From the NCBI RefSeq assembly GCF_023053635.1, contig NC_086173.1, positions 145,746,697 to 145,810,696 of the forward strand: a stretch of 64,000 bases of DNA. The letters are read 5' to 3'. Both the position numbers and the translations under genes were made by a program. This document shows, one piece after another, positions 23,501 through 31,027 of this stretch; the stretch's first letter is position 1; every line of letters begins with the position of its first letter. This DNA is from Elgaria multicarinata webbii. Taxonomy: Eukaryota; Chordata; Lepidosauria; Squamata; Anguidae. The notes beneath the pieces are model-generated. The model searched no databases, was not told the DNA's origin, and saw only the letters and a list, made by a program, of their open reading frames with translations.

Positions 23501-24022
23501 AGTTGGAAGGGGGCTATAAGCCCATCGAGTCCAACCCCCTGCTCATTGCAGGAACCCACTTGCCAAGCCGCAGGAACCAGAGAGGACAGACAGGCAGATA
23601 CATACCTTGTATTCCTGGGCTGCCTCTTCTATGGGCACCACGCTGTGAGGCCTGTGGTCCCTTGACCGGTCACACACCACGCAGATGGTCTTCTGGTCAT
23701 CTTTGCAGTAGAGCTTCAGGGCCTCCTTGTGCTTCTCGCAGAGGCCGTCTTCCTCGAGGCCCTTCCCGCCGCGGAAGATGAACTGGCTGATGATCTCGGA
23801 CATGTTGGCCAGCTGTCGGTTGGGCCTGAAGTTCTTCTCCTTGAAAACCTCCCTGCACTGAGGACAGGGGAAATCAGCCTCCAGGCTTTTCCAACTCTTG
23901 GCGATGCAGGCCCGGCAGAAGTTGTGGCCGCACTCGATGGACACGGGGTCTTTGAAGTACTCCAGGCAGACCGAGCAGATGGCTTCATCTTGAAGGTTTC
24001 CTGGGAGGAATACAGCAGCCAT
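7592..24022 (-). CDS. Gene A: TRIM-class RING/B-box/coiled-coil/PRY-SPRY protein, complete, 6 exons
   Basis: Rebuilt CDS join(24022..23606, 18372..18277, 16574..16344, 11827..11805, 11109..10994, 8106..7592), minus strand. It is 1398 nt, or 465 residues plus stop, and every junction is AG/GT with matching phase. Residues 16-56 are a C3HC4 RING (C16, C19, C31, H33, C36, C39, C53, C56). Residues 95-126 are a B-box 2 with all ligands (C95, H98, C106, D109, C114, C117, H123, H126). Exons 2-3 are heptad-rich coiled coil (about 140-248). About 295-465 is PRY-SPRY. By family it is an E3 ubiquitin ligase or scaffold whose SPRY binds targets. The start was chosen at MAAVF because of its perfect Kozak context (GCCATGG) and because family starts align there. 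An open frame continues 46 codons upstream, so a longer N-terminus is possible. It looks functional. The closest orthologue (TRIM7-, TRIM27- or TRIM39-like) cannot be fixed by eye. Confidence 0.92.
8236..8420. mobile_element. MITE, family 3 (CCTGTTCAGA... ends)
   Basis: Starts GCGCCTGTTCAGAAAACAC and ends near CTGAACAGGGTC. The inner words ACCATGGTTATGTAGCCACC and TTTAGCTCAAAATGCTTAAC are shared with 10121-10340. Confidence 0.75.
10121..10340. mobile_element. MITE, family 3 (GGGCCTGTTCAGACAACATG ends)
   Basis: The left terminus GGGCCTGTTCAGACAACATG and right terminus CTCTGAACAGGGCC are inverted repeats. The internal sequence matches 8236-8420. Related termini occur at 62786-62993. Confidence 0.8.
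10433..10479. repeat. (AAAG)n microsatellite
   Basis: About 12 uninterrupted GAAA/AAAG units. Confidence 0.9.
10994..11109 (-). CDS. Gene A exon 5 (116 bp, coiled-coil to SPRY linker)
   Basis: The acceptor is CTGTTAG and the donor is GTAACG. One base completes the codon begun in exon 4. The exon then encodes [15 protein letters not shown]... and ends LKKFK plus one base. The 116-bp size and KFK ending match gene C's exon 5 and the family pattern. Confidence 0.9.
11805..11827 (-). CDS. Gene A exon 4 (23-bp micro-exon)
   Basis: Flanked by the acceptor TCTCTTCTAG and the donor GTAGGG. It encodes DVENALI plus two bases of an Arg codon. The 23-bp length is a hallmark of this TRIM subfamily and recurs in genes B and C. 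Confidence 0.88.
12089..12394. mobile_element. MITE, family 1, full-length copy
   Basis: Ends GTGACCACATGG... and ...GATATGGTCACCCT. The arms repeat CAGGGCTCCTGTATCTTTAA in inverted order, and a second inner palindrome is centred on CAGTTAAAGCTGCAGG. Same architecture as 17844-18125. Confidence 0.85.
12745..13110 (-). mobile_element. LINE 3'-UTR-like fragment, reverse orientation
   Basis: The order TATACTGCTCTGATCA...GGTGGTTTTCAAAAAGA...(AAATA)n...CATAAAAACAGCC resembles the reversed 3' end of an L2-type LINE, as at 30240-30400. Diverged. Confidence 0.45.
13425..14240. repeat. GC-rich patchwork with a shared transposon segment
   Basis: Several long open frames here have low-complexity composition and no family match, so I do not call a gene. 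The segment near 14070-14125 (GCCCGACTTTTTTAAAACAG, GGAATTTGCCCCTGGATGG) is shared with 32230-32285. That indicates a dispersed element. A poly-G tract lies at 13541-13552. Confidence 0.45.
14565..14662. mobile_element. Palindromic MITE (GCACAATCCTATGCAT family)
   Basis: GCACAATCCTATGCATATTT at the left is mirrored by AATGTGCATAGGATTGCAC at the right, with CAACTCCCA near the centre. Related copies lie at 44262-44390, 20730-20800 and 19820-19900. Confidence 0.8.
14673..14735 (-). repeat. Retroposon tail, reverse orientation
   Basis: (ATT)n followed by TATATAGCACCATCAATGTA and CATGGTGCTGTACAGA. The same block is at 20455-20540. Confidence 0.6.
15310..15465 (+). mobile_element. L2-type LINE 3' tail with (AAT)n
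   Basis: GTGAACCGCCCAGGAAGCTT, then GGCTATTGGGCGGTATAAAA and (AAT)n. This 3' module recurs at 27450, 40030, 59930 and, reversed, at 30240 and 56355. Confidence 0.75.
16344..16574 (-). CDS. Gene A exon 3 (231 bp, coiled coil)
   Basis: The acceptor is TTTTTAAAAG and the donor is GTAAGG. It encodes exactly 77 residues from [20 protein letters not shown] to PVLDFLK. Charged and leucine heptads typical of a TRIM coiled coil run throughout, giving antiparallel dimerisation by family knowledge. The size is identical to gene C exon 3. Confidence 0.93.
16631..16690. repeat. 30-bp tandem duplication in gene A intron 2
   Basis: Two copies (16631-16660 and 16661-16690) differ at a single base. They lie about 57 bp upstream, in gene sense, of the exon 3 acceptor. 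Confidence 0.9.
16745..16876 (+). mobile_element. Retroposon 3' tail with (AAAT)n
   Basis: GTCGCTCTGAGATCTTAATG, then GGGCGGGATATAAATG and AAATAAAT repeats. It sits inside a diverged palindromic MITE (CTCCAGATGTTG... on the left, ATGATGGGAGTTGGAGTCCA on the right). Confidence 0.6.
17844..18125. mobile_element. MITE, family 1, best copy
   Basis: The terminal inverted repeats AGGGTGACCATA and TATGGTCACCCT are perfect over 12 bp. Two nested palindromes follow (CAGGGCTC(T/C)TGTATCTTTA and CACCTGGTGAAATTCCCTCT). TA lies on both sides of the outer termini, so a TA target duplication is possible. It is a 282-bp non-coding element inside gene A intron 2. Confidence 0.88.
18277..18372 (-). CDS. Gene A exon 2 (96 bp)
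   Basis: The acceptor is TTTCATTTTAG and the donor is GTGGGT. It encodes 32 residues, [20 protein letters not shown]...KKSQDLL, the start of the coiled coil. It is phase 0 at both ends, so skipping it would keep the frame. Confidence 0.92.
18781..18995 (-). mobile_element. tRNA-derived SINE, reverse orientation
   Basis: A (TTTA)n tail, TATCCCACCTTTGCTCC, ACAACAACCCTCTGGGGTAG, and GATTTGAACCTGGGTCTTCC (a reversed B-box-like region). It is the opposite-strand form of the SINE at 7105. Confidence 0.7.
20005..20139. mobile_element. hAT-like MITE (CAGGGC(A/C)GGATCTACAC ends)
   Basis: The arms of about 50 bp are near-perfect mirror images (CTACACTACTGCTTTAAAGT on the left, GCTTTAAAGCAGTAGTGTAG on the right) around a short loop. 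The right end reads CAGGGCAGGATCTACAC when reversed. Imperfect flanks (TTCTTCAC / TTCACTCAC) could be an eroded 8-bp duplication. The termini resemble the large element starting at 27026. Confidence 0.8.
20455..20660 (-). mobile_element. Retroposon 3' end, reverse orientation
   Basis: (TTA)n/(TTTA)n, then TATATAGCACCATCAATGTA, ACCCTGCCGCATAGGCTTAC and ATTCTAATAAAATC. The same order occurs at 28857-28990. A short GGCAC(A/T)GGGTAGGGTAAA tandem pair follows at about 20630-20665. Confidence 0.6.
21210..21495 (-). mobile_element. tRNA-derived SINE, reverse orientation, with an older partial copy
   Basis: A full reversed SINE (TATCCTGCCTTTTTTCCTCC ... GAACCCAGATCTCCCGACTC ... ACTCTAGCCACTACACCATA) is joined to a partial second copy (ACAACCCTGCGAGGTAGGTT) at its 5' side. 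A further reversed fragment lies at 21570-21655. Confidence 0.8.
23475..23563 (-). mobile_element. CR1 LINE 3' terminus, reverse orientation
   Basis: AGAATCATAGAATTATGGAA, GTAGAGTTGGAAGGGGGC, CATCGAGTCCAACCCCCTGC. It ends about 40 bp from the gene A exon 1 splice donor. Confidence 0.85.
23606..24022 (-). CDS. Gene A exon 1: RING and B-box 2, with start codon
   Basis: The 139 codons run from MAAVFLPGN to EEAAQEYK and end at donor GTATGT (phase 0). All eight RING and all eight B-box zinc ligands are present. The 417-bp length equals that of gene B exon 1. Confidence 0.94.
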
Positions 24023-24163
24023 GGCTCCTTCCTGGCCAGCAGTAGTGCCGTCTCCTTCTCCTCCTCCACTGACAGAATCATACAGGGAGCGAATGCTTGG
24101 CACGAAGCACAAGGGCGAAGTTCCCGGGCCAGAAGCCAGCTCATGTTGCGAGGTCATCACCAG

Positions 24164-24176
24164 AGTTTCTGGTTTC
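24164..24176. promoter_or_regulatory. Weak ISRE-like site upstream of gene A
   Basis: AGTTTC, 3 bp, TTTC, read on the plus strand. The ISRE consensus needs a 2-bp spacer, so this is an imperfect match. It lies about 142 bp upstream of the gene A start codon. Confidence 0.25.
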
Positions 24177-24529
24177 TTAAATTGGCAACAAGTCAGCCCC
24201 TGAAGTCGATGTGAACAGTTTAGGCCTCTTTGGGGTTTAAACGGAAAAGAAAAGCCACAGCACTAGGCCTCATTTGGGTTGGGGATACAGAAAAGAAGTT
24301 TCCGGAGCTTGCGTGACTGGTGGTATTTCGTCAGTCTCAGCAGGGATAGGGACAGTGAATCATTGCTAACAATAGAACTGGGAAGACTCAAGCTTGCCAG
24401 AAAAGCCATGCTGTCTGACCTGGAAGCTGTCCCCTTACTAGTCCCATACGTATAAGCCTAATCATGAATGGTACTTTGTACACCCTCAGAGGCACCAGTT
24501 TCTTATTTCTTATGTTCAAGGACAGAGTT

Positions 24530-24770
24530 GTACCAGCAGTGCCTTGGTGAAATATAGAAGCTAGGAGAATCGGCAGAAAGTCCTTGGTTCATTTCTCAGA
24601 TGTGCCCAAAATTAACTGGGTAGCCTTGCACAAGATACTCTTTTCCTTTCCTCCTCTACAATGTAGGTAACAACACTTGTCTTCTTTACAGGGTTGTTGT
24701 TAGGACTGCTGAACTAATGCACCGTGAAGTGCTTAGAGCTCTTAGGAACTGTATATAATTTTATACATTC
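24530..24770 (+). mobile_element. Old MIR-like SINE
   Basis: GGGTAGCCTTGCACAAGATA, then CCTCTACAATGTAGGTAACA, ACAGGGTTGTTGTTAGGACT and GTGAAGTGCTTAGAGCTCTT. These follow the order of the conserved MIR core and 3' part. Diverged. Confidence 0.5.
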
Positions 24771-25199
24771 TCTCTGGAATCAGCATTCATCTCCTGAAAT
24801 TCTTCTGCTAAAGGTGGTATGTGCTATTTGCTTATAATTCCTTGTCTCTCTCTGATTGGCTATCATGGCTCATAGCTTATTGGTAGGAACAGGGAAGTGG
24901 ATATTTGTACTAGCTGAGCCATGGATTCTGCTGGCAGTTCCTCCAGTTCCCTTTTTCAAAGAGCTCTTGAAATACCATCTGGAATGAGAGTGTATCTTGA
25001 CCTTTCATGTGAAGACAACATACAGGAACCAGGTGCATTCTCCCAATGTATTTTGGGACTGCAGTGCTAATTTTAGTATTTGAATACACACAATATATGC
25101 ATCACTAGGATTGGTGCTTGGCACAATCATGCAAAATAAAGGAATTGCATCCCAAATGGCAAGTTCATTTATCTATATAATGACTTTTATAAATTAGCA

Positions 25200-25540
25200 A
25201 ACCCAAATTATGTAGGCTGTCATAAAAACATAAAAGGGGCCATGCTGGATCAGCATTCTGTTCACACAGTGGCCAACCAGCTGTTGTCCATGAACCCACA
25301 AGCAGTACCTGAGTGCAACAGCACCCTCCCACCCATGTTCCCCATCAACTGGTGTACACAGGCTTACTACCTCTGGTACTGGAGGTAGCGTATAGCCATC
25401 AGGACTAGTAGCCATTGATCGCCTTCTTCTCCAGGAGCCATCCAAATTGGTGGACATTACTACATTTTGGGGTAGCAAATTCCACAGCTTAGTTCTGGGC
25501 TGTTGTGAAGATGTACTTTCTTTTATCTCATGCATTATTT
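25200..25540 (-). mobile_element. CR1-like LINE 3' fragment, reverse orientation
   Basis: The minus-strand translation contains LWNLLPQNVVMSTNLDG and SMATSPDGYTLPPVPEVVS. It is the same repeat as 2150-2530. Confidence 0.7.
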
Positions 25541-25593
25541 AAAAAAGGGCATCAAATTGCATAACATTTGTATATGCTAAGTTATGAAGCTGT

Positions 25594-25677
25594 TCATTCA
25601 ACACACTAATCCACACTCAGTAGTCGAGTGTGGATTGTTTTGAACTTTGTGATGTTCATTAGTGTGTTGTCTGAATG
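25594..25677. mobile_element. Small hairpin MITE
   Basis: CATTCAACACACTAATCCAC is mirrored by GAGTGTGGATTG... and TTAGTGTGTTGTCTGAATG. Confidence 0.6.
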
Positions 25678-25700
25678 CAGAACATTTTCAGCAGCATGGG

Positions 25701-26314
25701 GGGGATCCGCACGTCGTACCCAGAGCGCTTCTATGCGACCCCAGTGCACCCCGAAAATGATCGTCTAACTTGCCTGTAAAAGAAACAAGAAAGAGGCGTC
25801 CTTGCCGGCGAGGAGAGCTCGGCGAAAGAAGGCAGGGTGGAGAGGAAAGGAAAGGAAAAGGAAAGCGCACGCCGTCGAGAGAGCGAAGAGGGCACAGAAG
25901 AGCGGCTGATTTCCCGCTTGTTTCCCTTCCTCAAAGGACCAAAAGCTGCCAGTTCTCTTCCCCACCCCAGGCTGAGGGGGAAGGGATGACAACGGCGGCT
26001 CGGGTTAGAAAAGAGACGCGTCTCTCAAGGTGGAGACCCACACACCAACACACCGCTTGCCTCTCCCTTTCCTATTCCTTCTTCCTGTCTCCCGGAGCCA
26101 GCACCTTCCCCTTTGAAAGCTGCGCCGGAGCCAGCAGCGGAGTCATGCCCCCTCCGTCGAGCTCTCCTCGCCAGACGGTGAGGAGGGAGGTGGGTGGCGC
26201 TGGCGCCGGCAAGGACACGTCTCCCTCGTTTCTTTTACAGGCAAGTTAGACAATCGTTTTCGGGGTGCACTGGGGTCGCATAGAAGCACTCTGGGTACGA
26301 CGTGCAGATCCTCC
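25701..26314. mobile_element. 614-bp element with about 110-bp terminal inverted repeats
   Basis: Left GGATCCGCACGTCGTACCCA and right (reversed) GGATCTGCACGTCGTACCCA open arms that stay near-identical through GTGCACCCCGAAAA and CTTGCCTGTAAAAGAAAC to TCCTTGCCGGCG. The interior is GC-rich and has one long open frame with no recognisable domain. It is therefore best seen as a non-autonomous DNA transposon. Superfamily not assigned. Confidence 0.85.
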
Positions 26315-26446
26315 CAAGGGTTATCATGTTGTCTGAACTCAGCCAGGGTGGCTTGTTAACTACCCTGAAGAACCCAGCATTAAACCATAGGTTCTCAATG
26401 TGGGTTGAGAAAATAATCCACACTACATGGCTAACAAGGTTATCCA

Positions 26447-26535
26447 TTAGGGCTGTGCTCCGCTTCGGTTTGTAGAAGCGATAGCAAAGCAGCCTGATTT
26501 GCCTCCGACAAAGGCGGGGACAGAAGGTAATCAGA
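26447..26535. mobile_element. Fragment of the TAGGGCTGTGC-ended element
   Basis: Starts TTAGGGCTGTGCTCCGCTTC, like the left end of the element at 40100-40546. The other end is missing. Confidence 0.55.
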
Positions 26536-27449
26536 CAGTCCTTGACGGGCCTCCATTGGGAAGGAGTTCAAGAAGCTAGCAGCAGCCACCAAGATGGCTC
26601 TCCATGTTATCTTTGAGTATGTTTTAAAAAGACCAATTTAGGATTCAAGTTAATCTCTTCTCCTGAAATTTCTCTCACTGAGTATGTTTAAAGTCAAGCC
26701 AAGCAGCAGCACAGCGATCTTCTGTAATATGCAAACAAGGTTCTGGGGTAGTATTTGTATTCCAATTCACTTATGGGAGTATCGTGGGAAGGCAAAAATG
26801 GGACTGGGGCACACTTCGATTAATCTGGAAGAAATGGTCCTAAGGAAAATTGACAATTTTCAATAGAACAAATACCGGAAGAAAAGATGGAAAGGAAGAT
26901 GAAGGTGGGTAAAAAGAGGGTCTGGGCAAAATGCTTTAAAAGAAAGGGTTAGAAAGTTTTTAAAATAATGCCAGAAAGAATGACATATTTCCAGGGTAAA
27001 GGCTTAAGGAGAGGGGGAGACATAGAGGCCGATCTACACATCGTTGTGGAGGTGCTTCCGTGCACTTCGAGTGTGCCCGAAAGCTCGAGACACACACACT
27101 TACTTTTAAATTGCCATTTCCCGCCGTTTGAGCGGTGTCATTTACTCCATCTTAGGTCTTCCTTCTTCCAAAGTGTGTAGCATTTCTTCGCTGTTCCCTC
27201 ACCGCCCCGCCCCACCCCATCTTATTTTGTTGGCTTTCCAGTTACACTTCCGTTAACATTTCTGGCGCAAACAGAAGCATCCATTTTAAATCTTCTCTTT
27301 TCGCATGTTAGGAGAGGTGGGGTAGGTTCTATTTTTCCTATTCCTGTCTTCTTTTTTCTTTCCAATTTTTAATTTTTTTTAAGTTAATGTTATTTATGCG
27401 CAGGTGTGCACGTTCGTGTATTGTTAATCTTTCAATTAAATCTTTGAGT

Positions 27450-27532
27450 CTACTGTGTTAAAAGTAATTGAATCGCCCAGAGAGCTTTGGCTATTGGGCG
27501 GTATAAAAATGTAATAAATAAATAAATAAATA
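27450..27532 (+). mobile_element. L2-type LINE 3' tail
   Basis: AATCGCCCAGAGAGCTTTGG, CTATTGGGCGGTATAAAAAT, (TAAA)n. Nested inside the 2.55-kb element. Confidence 0.7.
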
Positions 27533-28856
27533 CCCAACCCACAAATCTGGCCCAAACAGCAGCATCCATTTTAAATCTTCTTTTTGCGCATGAGAAGAGG
27601 TGCATTGTTTTCTGAGTAACGTATTGTTTTCTGAGTAATGTCAATGTTTTTATGTCTGATGACGAAACTTTTAATATTGTTAACTATTTAGCAAGAGGAA
27701 TTTTAGAAATATTTATATAGAATTAAGCGTCCGTATCTTAAGGCTCATGAATGTAAAATGAAAATTCTCCAACCACTGATAGGGCAGGCATTTCTTTATT
27801 CCCATTGAGTATACATATATCAAATTGTCCTTTTCATTTCTGTCGTTATGGTATTACATTGTCCTTTAATCCCTTCCCCATACTATCACAGGATTCTTTA
27901 CACAGGTTATAGAATGCATGCTCTTTTTAAATTTATTCTTCCCCTCCCTCATGCCATATTTTTAAAAAAAACTATAATGTGGAAACCAATGTTTACTTCA
28001 ATGCTGAATTTAAAATAAATGTTGTTCAAATTTAGTTGCTAATGGTATATCTATACTTATGGATTAATATGGTAGTCCAGAAAATTTGCTATTTAGTAAA
28101 GTCCCCTACCCTACCCCACCCCACCCCACCCCACCCTGCATTACCCTTACGCATGCATTTGTTCTTAATAGACGTGCTTTTCTTCACAGGGGTCAATTTC
28201 ATATTTTTTTTCAAATACAGTGTTCGCTGTTGGCTGCTGAACTGTATATTTATGTTAGAAGTGATATTTCAGTCCAGGACATTACCTATTCTGGTAAGTT
28301 CGCATCCCCACTCCTCCACCCCCAACCTTCCTTGCATTTCCCTCATGCTTGTATTTGTTCTTTATATATGTGATTAGGGTAGTATGAGAACAGGATCATA
28401 ATTTTTTGGAATCTTTTTTTGTATGTTGTTGCAGTATTTTTAATTTTTCTGAACTCAGTCAGCTAATCTCAATATATTACTTATATAACTTTGTGATAGT
28501 TAATTGTTCTTTTAAAATATAAAATAAGTCCCTTCAGTTAGCAATACCCTTTTGTTATCAATGACCTAACATTAGACAAAAAAATAAGCTCAGCAACAAT
28601 TTCAAACAGTGTTCTTCTACTCAACCTGAAGCTCTCTATTCACCTTTCATCATTCCATCCTTTCAGAACTAAATTCTCCCATCAGTCCTTGCTACTGGGA
28701 CGGACCCAGTAGCGTCTGAAGACACCAAAAAGTTGGTGTCCTCCTAAAGCTGCTGCAAGAACATCCTCCGTCTGCGATTAATTTTCATTATTTGGAAGAC
28801 TTGCGCCCGGCGATGCATGTGCTCATCCTCGAGCACAGAGAGTGCTCGAAGAACAC

Positions 28857-28990
28857 ATATTTATTTTATTTATTTATTTATCATACTTATACCCCGCTCC
28901 TCAGCCAAAAAAGGCTCTCGGAGCGGCTTACACTTAGTAAAAAAGACAGTCCCTGCCCTCAGGCTTACAATCTAATAAAGACATGACACA
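28857..28990 (-). mobile_element. Retroposon 3' end, reverse orientation
   Basis: TATTTATTTATTTATCATAC, CCCGCTCCTCAGCCAAAAAA, GGCTTACAATCTAATAAAGA. Nested in the 2.55-kb element. Confidence 0.6.
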
Positions 28991-29021
28991 CAAGGAAAAG
29001 GAGTCAGGGAGGGAGGGAGGG

Positions 29022-29022
29022 A

Positions 29023-29062
<40 letters not shown>
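29022..29062. repeat. (GA)n microsatellite
   Basis: About 20 GA units, with a GGGAGGGAGG run just before. Confidence 0.9.
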
Positions 29063-29064
<2 letters not shown>

Positions 29065-29221
29065 CAGCAGGAGCAGGCCCCGATGTTACTTCTGCCTGCT
29101 CCTGTCCCCTCGGTCCTTCTTCTACCCCACAGGGCCAAGATGGCAGTTTGCCCTGTGGGGGGGGGGGAAGAGTCCAGCAGGAGCAGGCCCCGATGTTACT
29201 TCTGCCTGCTCCTGTCCCCTC
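29062..29221. repeat. 52-bp direct repeat
   Basis: The block AGTCCAGCAGGAGCAGGCCC...CTGCTCCTGTCCCCTCG occurs at about 29062-29113 and again at 29170-29221, 108 bp apart. It is a partial tandem duplication. Confidence 0.85.
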
Positions 29222-30061
29222 GATCCTACATAGGAGTACATTTATCAAAATAGCAATGGTGCTATTTCAGTTAGGTTATCCATCGACTCCATCTTCTCCA
29301 CACCAACCCAAAAAGGGAATTATGGGATTTGAGGATTTTTTTAAAAAGGGGGAGCAATGGAGAACGTCACAAGCATTGACTAAAGCCCGCCTATAACAAA
29401 CGCCCACTTGCAACGGAAGGGACAGGATTTTAGGACTGTGTGAACCAGTCCAACGAAACAAAGCGCAGTATATTTAAAGATAAAGTGCCAGAGACAGAAA
29501 AGGAAGGCACGCTTCATTTAGGTGCGTATAAAAAAAACGTGCACGGAAGCGCCTCCACAACGATGTGTAGATCGGCCCTATGGTACCATGGGAGAGAAGG
29601 AGGAGTAAAGAACAGCACTCTTCATTGACTGGAAAGGGGGGGATACTAGAGGAGCAAGACTAGAAAGGATGAGTTACAGTAGCCTAACTAAGAAGTTACA
29701 AAGAAAATGGTATTTGCAATAGTTATGGAAAGGAAAGTGTGGATCTTTGAAATGCTTTAAAAAGCAAAAAGAATTGGCCACTGCATAAAATGGGAAAAGC
29801 ACTGTCCAATGAGCCATTTCAAGGGACAATCAGCAGGTAAAGGAGGATGTTTAACCCACCACTATTCCACAGAAATGCATCTCTCTCTCTCTCCCCCCTT
29901 TATCTTTTTACTATTTACTCCCATCCCAGCTGGATGTGTGGGAACTGAGCCAGCCACAGGGGGACAGAAAATCCCAGGGGAGAATCACTAGCCTGAAGAT
30001 TAAATGCGCACCCCCACCCCCACCCCCCACGTGCCTGTCAGTTCTTCATTGCACATCGCGC

Positions 30062-30062
30062 G

Positions 30063-30103
<41 letters not shown>
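30062..30103. repeat. (CA)n microsatellite
   Basis: About 19 CA units after CGCGCACG. Confidence 0.92.
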
Positions 30104-30104
<1 letters not shown>

Positions 30105-30239
30105 GTGTCACCATATTCACGTTATCTCACAAAATGGGTTTGGAAAAAGTGTTTGGCAGAGTACATTGCTCTGCCTTGTGCTTCAGACTGTTTTGATGCC
30201 AGACTTTCACTTCTCTTGAAAGATGCAAAAATACATTTA

Positions 30240-30400
30240 ATTATTTATTACATTTATATACCACCCAATAGCTGAAGTTCTCTGGGCGGTTTACAAAAAT
30301 TAAAACTTTGGACTTTAAAAATCAATATACAAAATTTAAAACCATAAAAGCATAAAAACAGACAACATATAAAGACAGTATACATTTAAAACAACTGTCA
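30240..30400 (-). mobile_element. L2-type LINE 3' end in gene B sense; possible poly(A) signal
   Basis: Reversed copy of the GGCGGTATAAAAATG tail (TTTATATACCACCCAATAGC, CTCTGGGCGGTTTACAAAAA). On the minus strand it supplies AATAAA at 30249-30244, 255 bp past the gene B stop. The LINE tail could therefore serve as the gene's polyadenylation signal (inference). Confidence 0.6.
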
Positions 30401-30503
30401 GCCAGGGCAAAATATAGTTCTGAGGTCAATTAAAAACTCAGCATATGCTATTAAATGCTTTTCAAATAACAGAAGCAGTCATTGTTGCATTTGTATCTCA
30501 CTG

Positions 30504-31027
30504 TCAGTAACTTAACCAAATCCAACATTGTGCTTGAGCTCTATCCCCATTTTTCAGCCAGAAAAAAGGACGGATTTTCTCGTCCTTGAAAGAGGCTGAA
30601 TGGAAAGTGTGTAGAATATTCCTCCTTTGGGCATCAAAAAAACACACCCTGTTTTTGCCGTAATTCAGGTAAATACCGATTGTCCTAAGACAGGCAGGGT
30701 TACATTGTAGTGTGACGCTGTCAGCTGTAAGGCTACTACTACATGCCTTTTCCAAAGCCCAAATGCCCTCATCTGATTTTATTTGGATGTATTCTTTCCT
30801 CTCCACAGATTCTCTGGCCACCCCCACAGCCCAATATCCCTCTTTCCCTACATCCATCTCCCAGTAATGCCTCCCTGAGGTGAACGCTTCACAGCCCAGC
30901 ACGCAAGGCGAAAAGATAAATCTCTGGGGATAGTCAGTCAAGACACGCTTATTCTTTGTACTTGTCAGTTTTTTCTGGCGATCGGATACCATGAGATTGC
31001 AGTGAGCAGTGTCTGGATCCAGGGTCA
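30504..31027 (-). CDS. Gene B exon 7: PRY-SPRY domain and stop
   Basis: The acceptor ends ...ACAATAAAAG behind a pyrimidine tract. The exon opens with the canonical PRY start VTLDPDTAHCNLMVSDRQK. SPRY motifs are GRHYWEMDVGKEGYWAVGVA, EGIWALEKA and IGIYLNYGKNRVCFFDA. It ends WIWLSY-stop. At 524 bp it is intact. Confidence 0.92.

Larger units (their letters stand above)
27026..29580. mobile_element. About 2.55-kb DNA transposon with 39-bp inverted ends, non-autonomous
   Basis: GGCCGATCTACACATCGTTG... at 27027 and its inverse ...CGATGTGTAGATCGGCC ending 29577 match over 39 bp with one difference (GGTGCTTCC vs GGCGCTTCC). The interior has a duplicated block (TCCATTTTAAATCTTCT at about 27281 and 27565), a nested retroposon tail at 28857-28990, a GA microsatellite and a 52-bp direct repeat. 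There is no transposase-like ORF. The termini resemble the small MITE at 20005-20139. Confidence 0.75.

Noticed and set aside
23503-24214. Plus-strand frames of 92 and 161 codons
   Set aside because: They are antisense shadows of the RING/B-box exon of gene A.
25770-26249. 159-codon open frame
   Set aside because: It lies inside the inverted-repeat element, is low-complexity and GC-rich, and has no domain.
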